From Neodontobutis hainanensis (Eukaryota; Chordata; Actinopteri; Gobiiformes; Odontobutidae): a stretch of DNA of 64,000 nucleotides. Positions 11,276 through 21,889 of this stretch are shown in pieces. The position numbers were made by a program, and so were the translations under genes. The notes under the pieces are model-generated. The model saw only the letters and a program-made list of their open reading frames with translations. It was not told the origin of the DNA and did no database searches. The stretch spans positions 1-64,000 of the forward strand of contig JALDNG010000736.1 in assembly GCA_024349245.1 (NCBI GenBank), written 5' to 3'. Position 1 is the first letter of the stretch. Each line of letters begins with the position of its first letter.

Positions 11276-11412
11276 CTGAGAACGGGACAGAGTTTTCCCC
11301 CAGGACTCCTGCACAGCTCACTGTCCATACAGTCATCCTGCTGCTCATTGTGGCTTCTTCTTCTCTCCCGGCTGTGATCGTCACCAGTTCTGTCGCTCCT
11401 GCAAGGTCAGGG
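11276..11412 (+). pseudogene. Transmembrane exon of a receptor-like gene, copy 1
   Basis: Same sequence as the open exon at 19,505-19,640, but one T is missing (AGTTCTGTCG against AGTTCTTGTCG), so the frame breaks near the end of the hydrophobic segment. It begins after a TTTTCAG acceptor. Probably a dead duplicate exon of a type I membrane protein. Confidence 0.4.
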
Positions 11413-11555
11413 TTCACAGCATTCAAGATGAACACAACCTGCAGCATTAAAATGAGTTTATTTTCTTTAAGACAACGTACAATGTTCATTAAGCCGGAGC
11501 AGAGATGCTTGTACCAGTTTATAGTTTAACTGCTAATTTCCATCCATTTCCATAG

Positions 11556-11728
11556 TCCTTTATTGTACATGTTTTTGGTGGTAGGGGAAACCGGAGTACC
11601 CGGAGGAAACCTACGCAGACACAGGAGAACATGCAAACTCCACACAGAAAGGCCCTGTCCTGGATGGGAATTGAACCCAGGACCTTCTTGCTGTTAGGCC
11701 TGAGTGCTAACCACTCTGCCACCTCCAT
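11556..11728 (-). mobile_element. tRNA-headed SINE
   Basis: Read on the minus strand it starts GGAGGTGGCAGAGTGGTTAG, continues into an A-box-like and a B-box-like (GGTTCAATTCC) promoter, and then the conserved phrase GGAGTTTGCATGTTCTCCTG. This is a widespread fish SINE of tRNA origin. It is a passenger in the duplicated segment, and the second copy is at 19,785-19,950. Confidence 0.75.
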
Positions 11729-11893
11729 AAAATCTGTTCACAGGGCCAGAACTGCTCAATGTGACACATCTACACAAGTATGAATATATATGAACATAAA
11801 TAATAGGGTTTCTAAAGGAAAACGTCTGCTAAAGGACTAAATGTATATAAATGTAAATGTATATTCCACATTTGAACATTGTACAATCAGTTT

Positions 11894-12140
11894 AATGTAT
11901 ACACGCAGCCTCCTCATCATTTCTTACACTTTTTTTAATGATTACAGTTAATTATGATGTCGTGTAAAACAAAATAAAGACAAGTTTTAAAAAGTAGTTT
12001 GAAAAGTTATTTGTTGCATTATTGAAGTATGTAATATGTAATATTAGATCACCCACATGTACTGATATTTTAAAGAGACAACTCCTCAGATTTATTTTAC
12101 ACATAATGATGTATGTTTTGTCTCAGATATCAAACATTCA
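11894..12140. other. No gene recognised
   Basis: AT-rich sequence following the duplicated block. Nothing supported. Confidence 0.5.
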
Positions 12141-12149
12141 CCACCTTTC

Positions 12150-12431
12150 CCACATGTTTAAATCTATCTGGAGTTCACTGCTCATTGCCCACACTGGTAT
12201 CAAGGTCTGATGGAGAGCTACACCACTGGAGCGTGGCTCGTAATAATTTGTACAGTTTGGATCGATGTTCAAGCACACAAAACAGAACATAACCTTACAT
12301 CTGTCACATGTGTTTACAGCCCTATGTGTTATGCTCCAGCAGTTTACCACATGTGGGACAGGCCCGTATGGGGGAGAGGCCACCTTTTCAAACTTGATAA
12401 CAGGACAGGTTTTCATCATTTGTAATGGCAC
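12150..12431 (-). pseudogene. RBR/IBR-type E3 ligase C-terminal fragment, copy 1
   Basis: A 97-codon minus-strand frame contains C-x2-C-x4-FCFVC (CDRCKVMFCFVC), a pattern of the IBR/RING2 zinc-binding modules of RING-between-RING ligases, followed by HQTLIPVW near the C-terminus. A homologous but shifted piece lies at 16,679-17,016 with RQTSIPVW. The N-terminal RING and most of the IBR are absent. Family assignment is by motif and memory of fish RBR proteins. Probably a decayed 3' exon. Confidence 0.45.
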
Positions 12432-12780
12432 ATTATCCGTGTGTAATTATTATTATTTATTTATGTTATATTAAATTCGTTTTAAATATGTATTGTTTTC
12501 CTGTTGTTGTTGTAGCATCCATTAATGAGTTTTCTTTAAAGTGGGCAACAGGTAACAAAAAGATAGCCATGTCCCCTGGAACCACAGGGTGGCAGCACTT
12601 TCACAGCTAAAATAGCGGTGCCACGCTTGAGTTGCAGGATGTGATTATAAAGCTTTCTTCCACTTCTTTCCTCGACTGTAACTGTCAAGTATTAACGGTA
12701 TATATCTGCTACTTCAACACTTTACATACTGCCTGTGTCATTATAACCAAGTTCACTTTTTAAATATGAATATCCATCAC
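12432..12780. other. No gene recognised
   Basis: Low-complexity AT-rich sequence. Nothing supported. Confidence 0.5.
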
Positions 12781-13026
12781 CAGTGTTAGCATACTACAGC
12801 GGTGCACGTGCTGACGTAACCACGTACAGGTGCCGGTTGCTAAGAGCATCTCCTAGCAAACGTTCTTGCAAAACTTGCAAACTTCTGGCTGTGAGAAAAA
12901 AGAGCAAATCTTGAGTTTGATTCGACGATTTCTTCAAAAAGGAGACTTTAACTGCGGACATTTCCTACTAAGACTTCTACTGACCACCCACTGACCAGGA
13001 CTACGAGACCTTTTTGAGAGAAAACG
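12781..13026 (+). promoter_or_regulatory. Candidate promoter and non-coding first exon
   Basis: A CG-richer patch with CACGTG, TGACGTAA (CRE-like) and an imperfect inverted pair GTTGCTAAG...CTAGCAAAC (RFX X-box-like halves, spacing too wide for a standard X-box) is followed by sequence ending at a donor-like AAAACGTGAG at 13,022-13,031. It sits 1 kb upstream of the Ser/Pro-rich coding exon and may be its promoter and 5' UTR. Inference only. Confidence 0.35.
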
Positions 13027-14012
13027 TGAGATTTTAAGATTTCCATGTTCATGTTATTTCCTATGGGCTTTCCCATTAAATCTGCACAGCAACTATATGA
13101 ACCAATATATTTGAGCAAAATGGTCTTTTGTCGATGTTTAAATGATGTTTCACGGTAAATTTTAACTCAGAATATGTGTATTTTTGTTGTGACTTTGTTT
13201 GTTCTTAGAGCCTATCAGAAATAATGTAAAAGTCCATTTACACAGACATATTAATGAAAGCAACAAAACGCACAGGAGGCTAACATTTAAATTGAGAGCT
13301 GTCTGCAACGTATTTTGATTAATTTCTATATTATACATTTTGTATTTAACCCAGTACCTAATTATAGAAAATAAATTTGTTTTATGTTGATTCATTTCCA
13401 AATATAATACAATAGGTTTCAAAAAGTAATTTAGGGAATCCTGTGTAAACCAGGAACATGTAGAAGCAGAGTTTGTTGAACATATTTGTTAATGAAAATG
13501 TACAGTTATGTTTTTGTGTTAGTTTTGTAGCTATTATAAAAATAAGCTACATTCATAAAGTAAATTTATCTAGATTGTAATGAGGACAAATGATTATTCA
13601 TAAATAACTCATAACAACTTTATAACAACACTGTAACCTTTCTGCACATTAAAGTGCTATAATTTTAGTAGTTTAGTGAATAATAATGTCTTTGAACGTG
13701 GACATATTCTCCTGGTTTGATCTGAGATTGGTCAAAATCACTCTGAGGCTTTATGAGTAAAAGATGGTTTAAGATTAAACAGTGCTGCTTTAAAAGTACT
13801 CTCTGTATTGGTACATTGTGCTAGTGTCCATGAAACGATAGAAAATGGCACTAGACAGAAAGTACATGGTGGACTTGAATCAGTAACAGTTCCATGTTCA
13901 GACATGGATTTAAAAAAGACCTCAGAGCCTCATGGCTTTGCTTTATTTTGATGAATCACACAATGGCATCACATGATGTGAGGATTTTAACAGATGTATT
14001 TCTCTCCACAGA
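13027..14012 (+). other. Probable intron, AT-rich
   Basis: Between the candidate first exon and the acceptor TTTCTCTCCACAG at 14,000-14,012. No repeats or frames I can support. Confidence 0.4.
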
Positions 14013-14025
14013 TCTCTGTTCACTG

Positions 14026-14727
14026 ATGGCCCAGCGCTTCTCCTGGACGACGAGGCCGGGGTGTCCCGACGTGCTCCTCCTGCACAGGCTGCCCACACTC
14101 ACTACACCCCACACACCCCCTGTTCCCTCTGCACCTTACTCCTCCACAGGCCCCTTGAACTCTGCCTTTGTGTCTGTCTCTCCTCAGGAGACACTCTTTT
14201 CAAGCTCTTGCTCTTTCTCTGACTCTAACTCTCGCTCCACTCGCTCCTCTAGCTCCTCTGGCGTCTTTAAGTCTCGTGCTAGATACCTTAGTTCTTCCTC
14301 CTCATCCTCCTGCTCCTCCTCTCCTCCCTCTCACTCCCTTGCTCTCTCTCGTCCTGCTAAGGTCCGTAAGCTTAGCTCTGGCTCCTTCTCTCGCTGCGCT
14401 CGCTCTCTTGCTATCTCTCCTCCTCCTGCTCAGGTCCCTCAGCTGAGCTTCTCTCTGCTCCCAGACTCCTTTGCTCTGGATGTTTCTGTTTCTCCTTCTG
14501 AGGCTCGGAAGGCCCCAGCTGCTCCTCGTGAGCCCCTGGTGCCTCCTCCCTGTGCTCCCTGCACTAACCCTCTTGTCTCCTCTGCTCCCTCCAGGGCACC
14601 TCCCTCCCCTGCCACACCTCCCAGACCCCAGGAGCCGGTCCCCTTGTTTCCTGGGCCCAAGCCGGACTGGGTGAAGGAGATGGAAGATTACATGAGGGAC
14701 CGGGCGCCGAGTGGAAACACTGGAAAA
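14026..14727 (+). CDS. Unrecognised Ser/Pro-rich protein, large exon
   Basis: After a strong pyrimidine-rich acceptor, ATG at 14,026 opens a frame of about 234 codons to a GT donor at 14,728 (GGAAAAG|GTCAGA). The translation is dominated by Ser runs, Pro, Ala and Arg, with a more ordered C-terminal PDWVKEMEDYMRDRAP stretch. It reads as a disordered, possibly phosphorylated protein. Phase-1 exons could follow at about 15,319-15,383 (Lys/Arg-rich, GLKEMKSKGKRIRKKK) and 15,459-15,491 (GFLERIPEHTK). The repetitive CTC/TCT codons make composition bias a concern. No family recognised. Confidence 0.4.
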
Positions 14728-15582
14728 GGTCAGATAAACCACAAAGGCCAATTCAAAAGGAGAAGCACTTTTACTCTTTTTAAGAACTGACCGCTTTCAG
14801 TGTTTCTTCTGAGTGAAATCGTGCTGGGACTTAGGGGCAGGACTCAGGGTCATTTCAGGATAAGTATAACATTTGTAAATATTGTATATAGTGTGTTGTG
14901 TGTCAGAGGGTTTAGTGTGGTGTGACATGTTTAAATAGGTTCATTAGCTCTTCCAGTTGGACTTGTTCCATGTTTTTGCTGTGTTGTGTGAAAAATACAA
15001 ATGATATGTTCTCCTTAAACAAATGAAACTATAAAAGGTGAGTATTCAGTACCTGGGGTTGATTAACATGTTTTACACTTTCACTTGCTGTTTTTTCTTC
15101 TGCTTCTCCAAAAGGTGACAGTCTAAAGAGACCCAGCAGTAAACTATAGACAAGGAGCTTGTGCAAAAAAGAGGAGCGTAAACAAAGGGCAAAAGTAAAG
15201 GAGAGGGAAGAAAGTACAATGTAAGATGAAAAAGTAACAGAAGTAAAAGTAATCTGACTTTCATGGACAGACAAGAGTAAAGAGTCTAATTCAAGTTAAA
15301 TAAACTGATTTCTCGCAGGAAGAGGCCTAAAAGAGATGAAAAGCAAAGGAAAGAGGATAAGAAAGAAGAAAACAAAGAAAAGATATGTATATTGGATTGT
15401 TTTGTTCAAATCTCCAGATCTATTCTCCTGAGACTAAAGCATGTTTTTTTCTTTTCAGGCTTCTTGGAGAGGATTCCTGAGCACACAAAAGGTAGACACC
15501 ACATTATTCAGTTTTAATGTACATCTGTTTAACAAATATGTGCATGTGTTTAATAGTTTTATTGTCTTCTCTCTCCTCTCAG
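14728..15582 (+). other. Introns and possible small exons downstream of the Ser/Pro-rich exon
   Basis: AT-rich. Two short phase-compatible open stretches behind AG acceptors (15,319 and 15,459) are the only coding candidates. An 81-codon minus-strand frame here is probably chance. Confidence 0.3.
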
Positions 15583-16265
15583 CATCACAGAGAGGGAGAG
15601 AGAAGAAGCTGGACAAGGTCATCAGGAAGTCCAGCTCTATCCTGGGCTGTCCTCTGGACTCAGTGCGGTAAGTGGGTGATCTATGCTGGACCATAAGTCC
15701 CACCGCCTGCAGGACGCCCTGTCAGCTCTGGAGAGCAGCTCCAGTGACAGACTGCTCCACCCTCGGTGTGTGAAGGAGAGATTCTGCAGGGCTTTCCTTC
15801 CTGCTGCTGTCAGACTCTACAATGAACACTGCTAACACAGAAACTCTTTTCACTCAGTATTTCCACAATCATGTGGAATCTCACCGTGCAATATTTGTAA
15901 CGTGCAATACCTGTTACACAACCTGCACTATACACTATTTATTCACATTTGTACTGTGCATAGTTTATTTTGTTTTAGCGTAGCTTTAATCAACTTATGT
16001 ATAGTCTTTTAGTTTATTTTGTTTCAGCATAGTTTAATTTGACATATGTATAGTCTATTTTATGTCTGATTACCTTGTCTTAGAATCATTTTTATTTGAA
16101 TTTATGTTGTGACCAGGTTGGCTTTTTACTTTTGTGATACACTTTTTTTTGTTTGTTTTACTCACTCCATTTAGTGTTGGTATCTGGTCTTTGGTTTAAT
16201 TGGGAGTGTCTTGTAAGCACATTTGGGCCAGGCTTGTGTTTCAAGCATGACACAATAATAAAACC
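15583..16265 (+). mobile_element. CR1/Rex-type LINE 3' fragment
   Basis: REKKLDKVIRKSSSILGC, then HPRCVKERF-like and PAAVRLYNEHC-like stretches in shifting frames, are the C-terminal tail typical of fish CR1/Rex1 LINE ORF2. They are followed by an AT-rich 3' UTR ending in AATAATAAAACC. The reverse transcriptase core is missing (5' truncation). The CTCTCAG before it imitates a splice acceptor. Confidence 0.65.
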
Positions 16266-16360
16266 TGATCAGAATCAGAATCAGAAAAACGTTTATTGCC
16301 TTTGTCAGTGAACGAGATTCACAAACTAGGAACTTGCTTGGCGATTGTGACAGGTCTACA
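16266..16360 (-). mobile_element. Inverted LINE/SINE 3' tail
   Basis: AGAATCAGAATCAGAAAAACGTTTATTGCC at the start (tandem AGAATC units) followed by GTCAGTGAACGAGATTCACA is the inverted tail of a common fish LINE. Only the tail is here. Confidence 0.5.
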
Positions 16361-16678
16361 CAGCGGTCTGAGCGATATTGTGGCTATGTCCTTCCTTTAT
16401 TGATTGTTCAGAAATGAAACATGAAATATGAATACACTGAGTTACATTTTACAGAATAAACTTTCATCATTTATATGCTTCTCTGAGATAATACATGCAT
16501 TCTGATAATATTACTGAGTGCATTAGTGGAGACAAGCTGTAGCCATAATGGTGAGGGGTTTGGTAAAAGAGGAGGGAAGAAAGTAAAGAACAAAGTGCCA
16601 TTTTAAGTAAAGTATAGCATTGGTAGAGCATAAAAGATGAGAACAAAAATAACTGGTGGTATTGGTGCTATTTACTTG
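16361..16678. other. No gene recognised
   Basis: AT-rich filler between the LINE tail and the RBR-like fragment. Confidence 0.4.
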
Positions 16679-17016
16679 TTAATTCTTGCATTTATAACAG
16701 TTACAGAGCAGAAGGGTGTCTAGTTCCTGTGCCACACTGGTATGGAGGTCTGTCTGGGGCCACTCCGGAGTGAGCTTAGGACAAACAAAGCAGAACTCAA
16801 CTTGAGCAGAGCAGTGCATCTGAATCTGTATTTGCCCTTGAAAACAAAAGAAGCCTTTTTCAGTGTTGGCTGCACCGTCTTCACAGATATGTCTAAAAAT
16901 GTGAGTACTTTTAAAGTTACACATGTGTTACCAGTACGTGTCATATTAGGTCCTTTTTGTGAAGCGACACAATGAGTCAGGGGTCTGAATGCAAAACTAA
17001 TTCTGTTTATAGACAT
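16679..17016 (-). pseudogene. RBR/IBR-type E3 ligase C-terminal fragment, copy 2
   Basis: Two overlapping minus-strand frames together give an upstream hydrophilic stretch (TVQPTLKKASFVFKGKYRF), an EFCFVCPKLTPEW zinc-binding piece and a C-terminal RQTSIPVWHRN. The frame changes between them, so it is broken. It aligns with the copy at 12,150-12,431 and shares the TIPVW-like end. Family call by motif only. Confidence 0.45.
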
Positions 17017-17423
17017 AAGCTCATACCTCCTCCAGTTGGTGGCGCCATGTTTCTGTCAGAGGTTCAGGAGAAACTGTGTGACCACAGGAGAGTTGTGCTT
17101 TTAAGAAGCCGTCACCGTCCTCAGGAGCTGACAAGCTGATAAACATCTTTATAACATTTCTGTTTAAGTCCACGCCTCTAAACAATGCCACTTACAAAAG
17201 TGATCCAAGTCATCCTTTCCATTGACTAATGTCAGGGTCCGATCTAAAGGGTCAAAGCTCTTCTCTGGTTGGTCAAAACTCATTCTGAAACATCAGCAGT
17301 GTAAGCAGTCTGGTTAGGATAAGGAGGAGCTCATTTCAGCAAACATGACCCACCGACTGTCTGGGACTTTCCTCTGGTTTACAGTAAAACACCTGACTCC
17401 ACAGAGTTAGATAGTTTAGGTTG
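17017..17423. other. Unassigned; possible short signal-peptide-like exon
   Basis: An ATG at about 17,345 opens a 13-codon hydrophobic stretch (MTHRLSGTFLWFT) ending at ACAGTAAAA, which could be a donor. It may be a leader exon of a receptor gene, in keeping with the receptor-like exons downstream, but support is weak. Confidence 0.2.
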
Positions 17424-18532
17424 ATTTTATAATAATAATAATAATAATAACCCAGCTTTAACCCAGAAAGTTGAAGTAGACTCTAAACTAGTAATAAACC
17501 TGGTAAACGTTGCTAATGAAAGCAATATATTCTGTGTTATAATTGTCAATAGATCCAGTGCATTGCTAATAAGAATCCCAGCAGGATCCAGCTCTCTACT
17601 TCTAATGACACTGAGAGCTATGAGCTCAATGACTTTGAGAACTAGGACCCTCCCCAGTGGAGTTGCTTTTTGTTGTCCAACTATTAACCCTACATACTGT
17701 AGGTTACATACATAGTTTTACATAGTTTATGTCTGTAATAAAAAATCTGCCAGACCAGATGGCTCCTAGATCCTGCCATCTTACTGAGGACTTCTGCTTC
17801 CAAACTGACTGCTGCTTGGTGCTCAATTTTATCAACAATCATTATCGCGCTTCACTGTCCCCGCTCTGTGGAAGAAATCTGTAATCATCCCTGTACCCTA
17901 AGTATTTTGTCCTGCTGTTCACAACTTAAGGCCAGTAGCTTTGACATCTGTTGTAATGAAATGTTTTGAAAAGATCATTGTGAACATGCTAAAGATCCTG
18001 CAACTTGCTCGTTTACAAACACGTATAAAACACTTATGTGTTGACTTTTATTCGGCAGTACAACCACAGCTACTGGTCCAGAAATTGACTGATTTGCATG
18101 TTAATCATTTTATTATTCAATGGTTTTATTTTTTCTTAACAAGAGCAAGTAAAAGTAAATGGTGTTCTCTCTACGGTCAAATACTCTAACACAGGTGTCC
18201 CACAGGAATGTGTGAGTTCTCCTTTCCTTTTTTCACTCTACACAAATGAATGCAGGAGCCGTCTGTGCAACAATCCCATCATTAAGTTCTCTGACGATAC
18301 AGTGATCTTAAGCCTACTGTATAAAGAGGACTGGTCCTCTGTGGTACATGCATGAGATCCACCATTTAAAGAACTGGTGTGACCACTTCCTGTTTTTAAT
18401 GTTAAAAGACAAAGGAGATGTGTTATAAGAATTTTCTATGTCCTTATATTTATCCAGAGAGACACGGAGACAGATTATAATTTAACAAGCAATGGCCAGG
18501 TTTTAATCCTTGCAAGGAGAAGCAAAGCAGAC
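17424..18532 (+). repeat. Duplicated segment with LINE fragment, copy 2 (partner 4,460-5,311)
   Basis: Longer version of the segment at 4,460. The extra 245 bases continue the CR1/Rex LINE reverse transcriptase (decayed VALTSVVMKCFEKI, then LLVQKLTDLHVN, NTGVPQ-like and FSDDTVI). Frameshifts and stops are frequent, so no active polymerase is encoded. Confidence 0.8.
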
Positions 18533-18790
18533 ACACACAGTAACAAGGGTACAGCGGAGGTTTGCTTAAAGATGTAAACAGAACATGAGAATTTATACAA
18601 CACAGTGACGGCCTTGGTGAGAGGCGTTCACAATGGTCCAGGTGCAAAAGTCCCGTGACAAGCCATGTCTCACTCTAGTTATGTCTACTTCATGGATTAG
18701 CAGGACGGACTTGACATGAATTTGACATGACCTGAAGAGAACTATAAACCCCCAGTAACTCTAAACATTAAAACTAAAATTCTTATAACT
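18421..18790. mobile_element. Solo LTR-like element with 15-base inverted ends
   Basis: TGTTATAAGAATTTT at 18,421 is matched by AAAATTCTTATAACT at 18,776-18,790, an inverted repeat with one mismatch bounding 370 bases. TG start and length suit a solo LTR, but the right end lacks the final CA and no target duplication is clear, so a small TIR transposon is equally possible. The left 120 bases recur, truncated, at about 5,192-5,311. Confidence 0.5.
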
Positions 18791-19382
18791 GTAAGAAACC
18801 CTTTTTTCAACTGTTTTGTTTGTTATTTACACTCTCTGCATGATACACTGCACCCTAGATTAGTCCACTACATACCTCATCTGTTTAAACCAGTCAGAAC
18901 CAGTTGGTCAGCCCTGGCTGGACACATAGGTAAACTACTGATTCAAAGTAGGAAGTGTCCCCTCCTGTGAGAGGAGTGGCTAAAGGTTAGGACCTTTTGA
19001 GCATTGAGTTGACCAGCAGCACAACACGTGGGCTGACCTCCTGTTAACTACGTGTTGTGACCCAGCGCTGGCTTGTACCTTTTTCTGAGTGGAATTAAAC
19101 ATACAAACTTTACATTGGTTTTATAGTTTTTATTGAAGTAATATTAGTTCAAACGCTCGTAACAAAAGAGCCGGGAGAAACTGGTTCTCGGAGGAACATA
19201 ACAACAATTGAAAAGTCCTGTTGCAATAAATATTGAGAGAGTCAGATCTGTTTTTCTGAGTCAAATGTTGTGAATACATTGACACATTAATTACAGAGAA
19301 TGTCATTAATATGATTTATTTCTCCGTTTACCTTCGCAGGTCATGGATACGTGGTGTCCTGACAGGAGGTTGTGTCCGCCGG
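18791..19382. other. No gene recognised
   Basis: AT-rich sequence leading to an acceptor-like CCTTCGCAG at 19,331-19,339. Possibly 5' region or intron of the receptor-like gene below. Confidence 0.4.
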
Positions 19383-19431
19383 ATGTGGCTTCTCTTTACT
19401 TCTCTCATTTTTGTCTCTCAACACAAGGCAG
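19383..19431 (+). CDS. Signal-peptide exon of a receptor-like gene
   Basis: ATG at 19,383 encodes MWLLFTSLIFVSQHKAG, a good hydrophobic leader, and the exon ends in phase 1 at GGCAG|GTATCAGT. Phase-1 leader exons are typical of immunoglobulin-superfamily receptors. No Ig domain exon follows before the transmembrane exon 70-120 bases downstream, so the extracellular part is missing here. Confidence 0.4.
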
Positions 19432-19498
19432 GTATCAGTGCCTCAGAGGTTTTATTTCCTTCTCCTGAGTTTAAATGGTAAATGATGTGTGCTGATAT

Positions 19499-20125
19499 TT
19501 TCAGGACTGAGAACGGGACAGAGTTTTCCCCCAGGACTCCTGCACAGCTCACTGTCCATACAGTCATCCTGCTGCTCATTGTGGCTTCTTCTTCTCTCCC
19601 GGCTGTGATCGTCACCAGTTCTTGTCGCTCCTGCAAGGTCAGGGTTCACAGCATTCAAGATGAACACAACCTGCAGCATTAAAATGAGTTTATTTTCTTT
19701 AAGACAACGTACAATGTTCATTAAGCCGAGCAGAGATGCTTGTACCAGTTTATAGTTTAACTGCTAATTTCCATCTGTAGTCCTTTATTGTACATGTTTT
19801 TGGTGGTAGGGGAAACCGAGTACCTGGAGGAAACCTACGCAGACACAGGAGAACATGCAAATTCCACACAGAAAGGCCCTGTCCTGGATGGGAATTGAAC
19901 CCAGGACCTTCTTGCTGTTAGGCCTGAGTGCTAACCACTCTGCCACCTCCATAAAATCTGTTCACAGGGCCAGAACTGCTCAATGTGACACATCTACACA
20001 AGTATGAATATATATGAACATAAATAATAGGGTTTCTAAAGGAAAACGTCTGCTAAAGGACTAAATGTATATAAATGTAAATGTATATTCCACATTTGAA
20101 CATTGTACAATCAGTTTAATGTATA
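19499..20125. repeat. Duplicated segment, copy 2 (partner 11,266-11,893)
   Basis: Same content as copy 1: transmembrane exon, minus-strand SINE at about 19,785-19,950, AT-rich end. It stops exactly where the ERV-A LTR begins. Confidence 0.9.
19505..19640 (+). CDS. Transmembrane exon of a receptor-like gene, copy 2
   Basis: Open frame through FSPRTPAQLTVHTVILLLIV and onward into SSSLPAVIVTS, a hydrophobic membrane-spanning segment preceded by a Thr/Pro-rich stalk, followed by a Cys-containing juxtamembrane piece and a donor-like AAG|GTCAGG at about 19,637. Possible acceptors are TTTTCAG|GA at 19,504 or GGGACAG|AG at about 19,520; the latter fits a phase-1 entry. The duplicate at 11,276 is frameshifted. 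I would place it among immune-type receptors by architecture only. Confidence 0.4.
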
Positions 20126-20498
20126 TGTGGTTGAAAAAATAAATATATTATTGTGGAATAATTTTGAGAGAATTTATTTAAGGAAAAAGGAAAAAGAATT
20201 CAGAGACATCTTTTGCAAAAGGAGGAATGAGCATACAAATCTGTCTGTGTACAGGGTTGCATGAACAGTCCCAATGTTAACTAGGCAGGATTATAATTTA
20301 TACTGAAATCACAGCAGATAAGAAAATGAAACACTGGCTCTCAGAGAGTGAGCCGTCTAACATGAATCAGCATTTGTCTCTGTATAAGACAATTGTATCA
20401 GTTTGAAAACAGTAGCACAGGTGGTGCACATATCATTCTGCTGCGGTCAAGGACAGCACAGAGCATGTGAAAGAGGAAAATATCATTTTCCCATTACA
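20126..20498 (-). mobile_element. ERV-A 3' LTR
   Basis: On the minus strand it runs from TGTAATGGGAAAATG (20,498) to CAACCACA (20,126), 373 bases with TG...CA ends, and contains an AATAAA near the 3' end. It directly follows a polypurine tract AAAAGGAGGGAAT (20,499-20,511), which fixes the start. No second LTR is present in the window. Confidence 0.75.
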
Positions 20499-20511
20499 AT
20501 TCCCTCCTTTT

Positions 20512-21118
20512 GATCAAACACAATTGATCAACCAAAATCAATCAAAAGCCAATGAGGTTACAAAACATAAATCAAATTAACCTTAGCTTTGTGAGTTGTA
20601 CTACTGTCGTGGTGCCGAAAAACCCAGCCGAGGGCTGACTAAATCAAGCAGAAACATTTCATACCATCAGTAGCTGACCTAACGCTGGGAAAAGAACACC
20701 ACAGCCCCTCCCTCACAGGCGGCGTAACTCACTAGGGTTAAACATAAGCATTAGATGAAAAATATTCACAAAACAAATCACTTTGTAAAACTTAAAAACC
20801 TTCAAGTCAAATAAGACTTTACCTCAAAGAAAGCATTAGTGAAAAGATTTAAAACACCACAATTTTAGCCTTAGCGTGTCTAAAATAACAAAAATAAAAT
20901 GATCAGGTTCAAAAGCTGTGATTGCTTTGGTGACTATATTTCACAATAACTATTTCAAAACAAAATTACATGTGCATTACACAGACATAGGAACATACTT
21001 AGTCTTCTTCAAATAGATGAGCAAATAAAACAGAATTAACAGAGTCACAATCAAGAGCAGAGGTGTCTGGGTTGTGGTCTTTGTCATGTTGAGGCAATTC
21101 AACATAGAGTTTAGCTAG
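20512..21118 (-). other. ERV-A 3' non-coding region
   Basis: Between the env stop and the polypurine tract. A short hydrophobic stretch (TPLLLIVTLLILFYLLIY) near 21,010-21,080 in a minus-strand frame could be a remnant of another membrane segment. Otherwise no coding content seen. Confidence 0.4.
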
Positions 21119-21488
21119 TTGCAGGTTAAAAGAGAAGTCACTAATCTTCGGATGAGCGGGATAATGCAGCAGGAGACAAGGAAAAGAAGGATAATAGCCA
21201 CTAAAAGTAGGCCTGCGAGTTTAGTTAACCATGTTTTCCAAACACCGCCCATGAACCAAGACCACCCGTCTGGAGTGAGGGTATCAGAGGCTCGCTGGCG
21301 AATTAAAAGGTCATCGTGGTCAGACTTGGCAGAGTTGTGTTATAAGTAGAATGGGAAGTGTGGTCAGTTAATAGCCAGAGTAGAGATATTACAATAAGTG
21401 AAGATAAAAGTAATAAAAAGCACGTGGTTCCCCTTAGACCACACAAGCCTGGGAGTCTAAACGGATGCCAAGGATGATGTCCGTCCAT
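21119..21488 (-). pseudogene. ERV-A env, internally deleted (leader plus membrane anchor only)
   Basis: ATG at 21,488 (minus) opens 61 codons with a long hydrophobic core (FLLLLSSLIVISLLWLL), as in an Env leader or signal anchor. About 45 codons later the sequence switches frame into DGWSWFMGGVWKTWL, a hydrophobic span and CCIIPLIRRL, the membrane-proximal region, transmembrane segment and tail of an Env TM subunit, ending in TAG near 21,112. Surface subunit and the TM ectodomain are missing. Confidence 0.6.
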
Positions 21489-21889
21489 TTCTAATGTTCA
21501 AAGATCTGTTCAATAACAGCAATAATTAAATGATAGTAACAAATAAAATAAAATTAAGCAGTTATCATAACATTTACATGTATGAGTATGTGATGATTGT
21601 TTAAATCTTCAAAAATTAATCATTAGAGCAATTTTAAATGCAATAAAGAACCCCCCCCAAAAGAAAAATATATATATATACATATATATTTGTCAGTATA
21701 AAACTGGTTCTCAGTAATGTGAGGAACTGTGGGACAGATGAGTGTGTGTCACATGTTATAGTTACGCTGTTGAATTTGCTGAAAACGGTCAGCTCTATTT
21801 CTTCAGGTGGTACAGAGTCTTTCATAAACTTGATTGTAGGTGGGACCAGCTCTCGGCACTGGTCTCAACGTTGAACTGCATTCACCAGA

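Larger units (their letters stand above)
11266..11893. repeat. Duplicated segment, copy 1 (partner 19,499-20,125)
   Basis: About 625 bases shared with 19,499-20,125 at very high identity. It contains a receptor-like transmembrane exon and an inserted SINE, then AT-rich sequence. The right boundary of the partner coincides with the LTR of ERV-A at 20,126, which inserted there after the duplication or truncated it. Confidence 0.9.

Noticed and set aside
14302..14751. 149-codon minus-strand frame
   Set aside because: Antisense of the Ser/Pro-rich exon; the low-complexity codons leave the opposite strand open.
15583..15671. A possible fourth exon of the Ser/Pro-rich gene
   Set aside because: The sequence is the C-terminus of a LINE, and the acceptor is coincidental.
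11266..19640. A functional immune-receptor locus
   Set aside because: Only single leader and transmembrane exons plus broken RBR pieces are visible; there is no complete gene.
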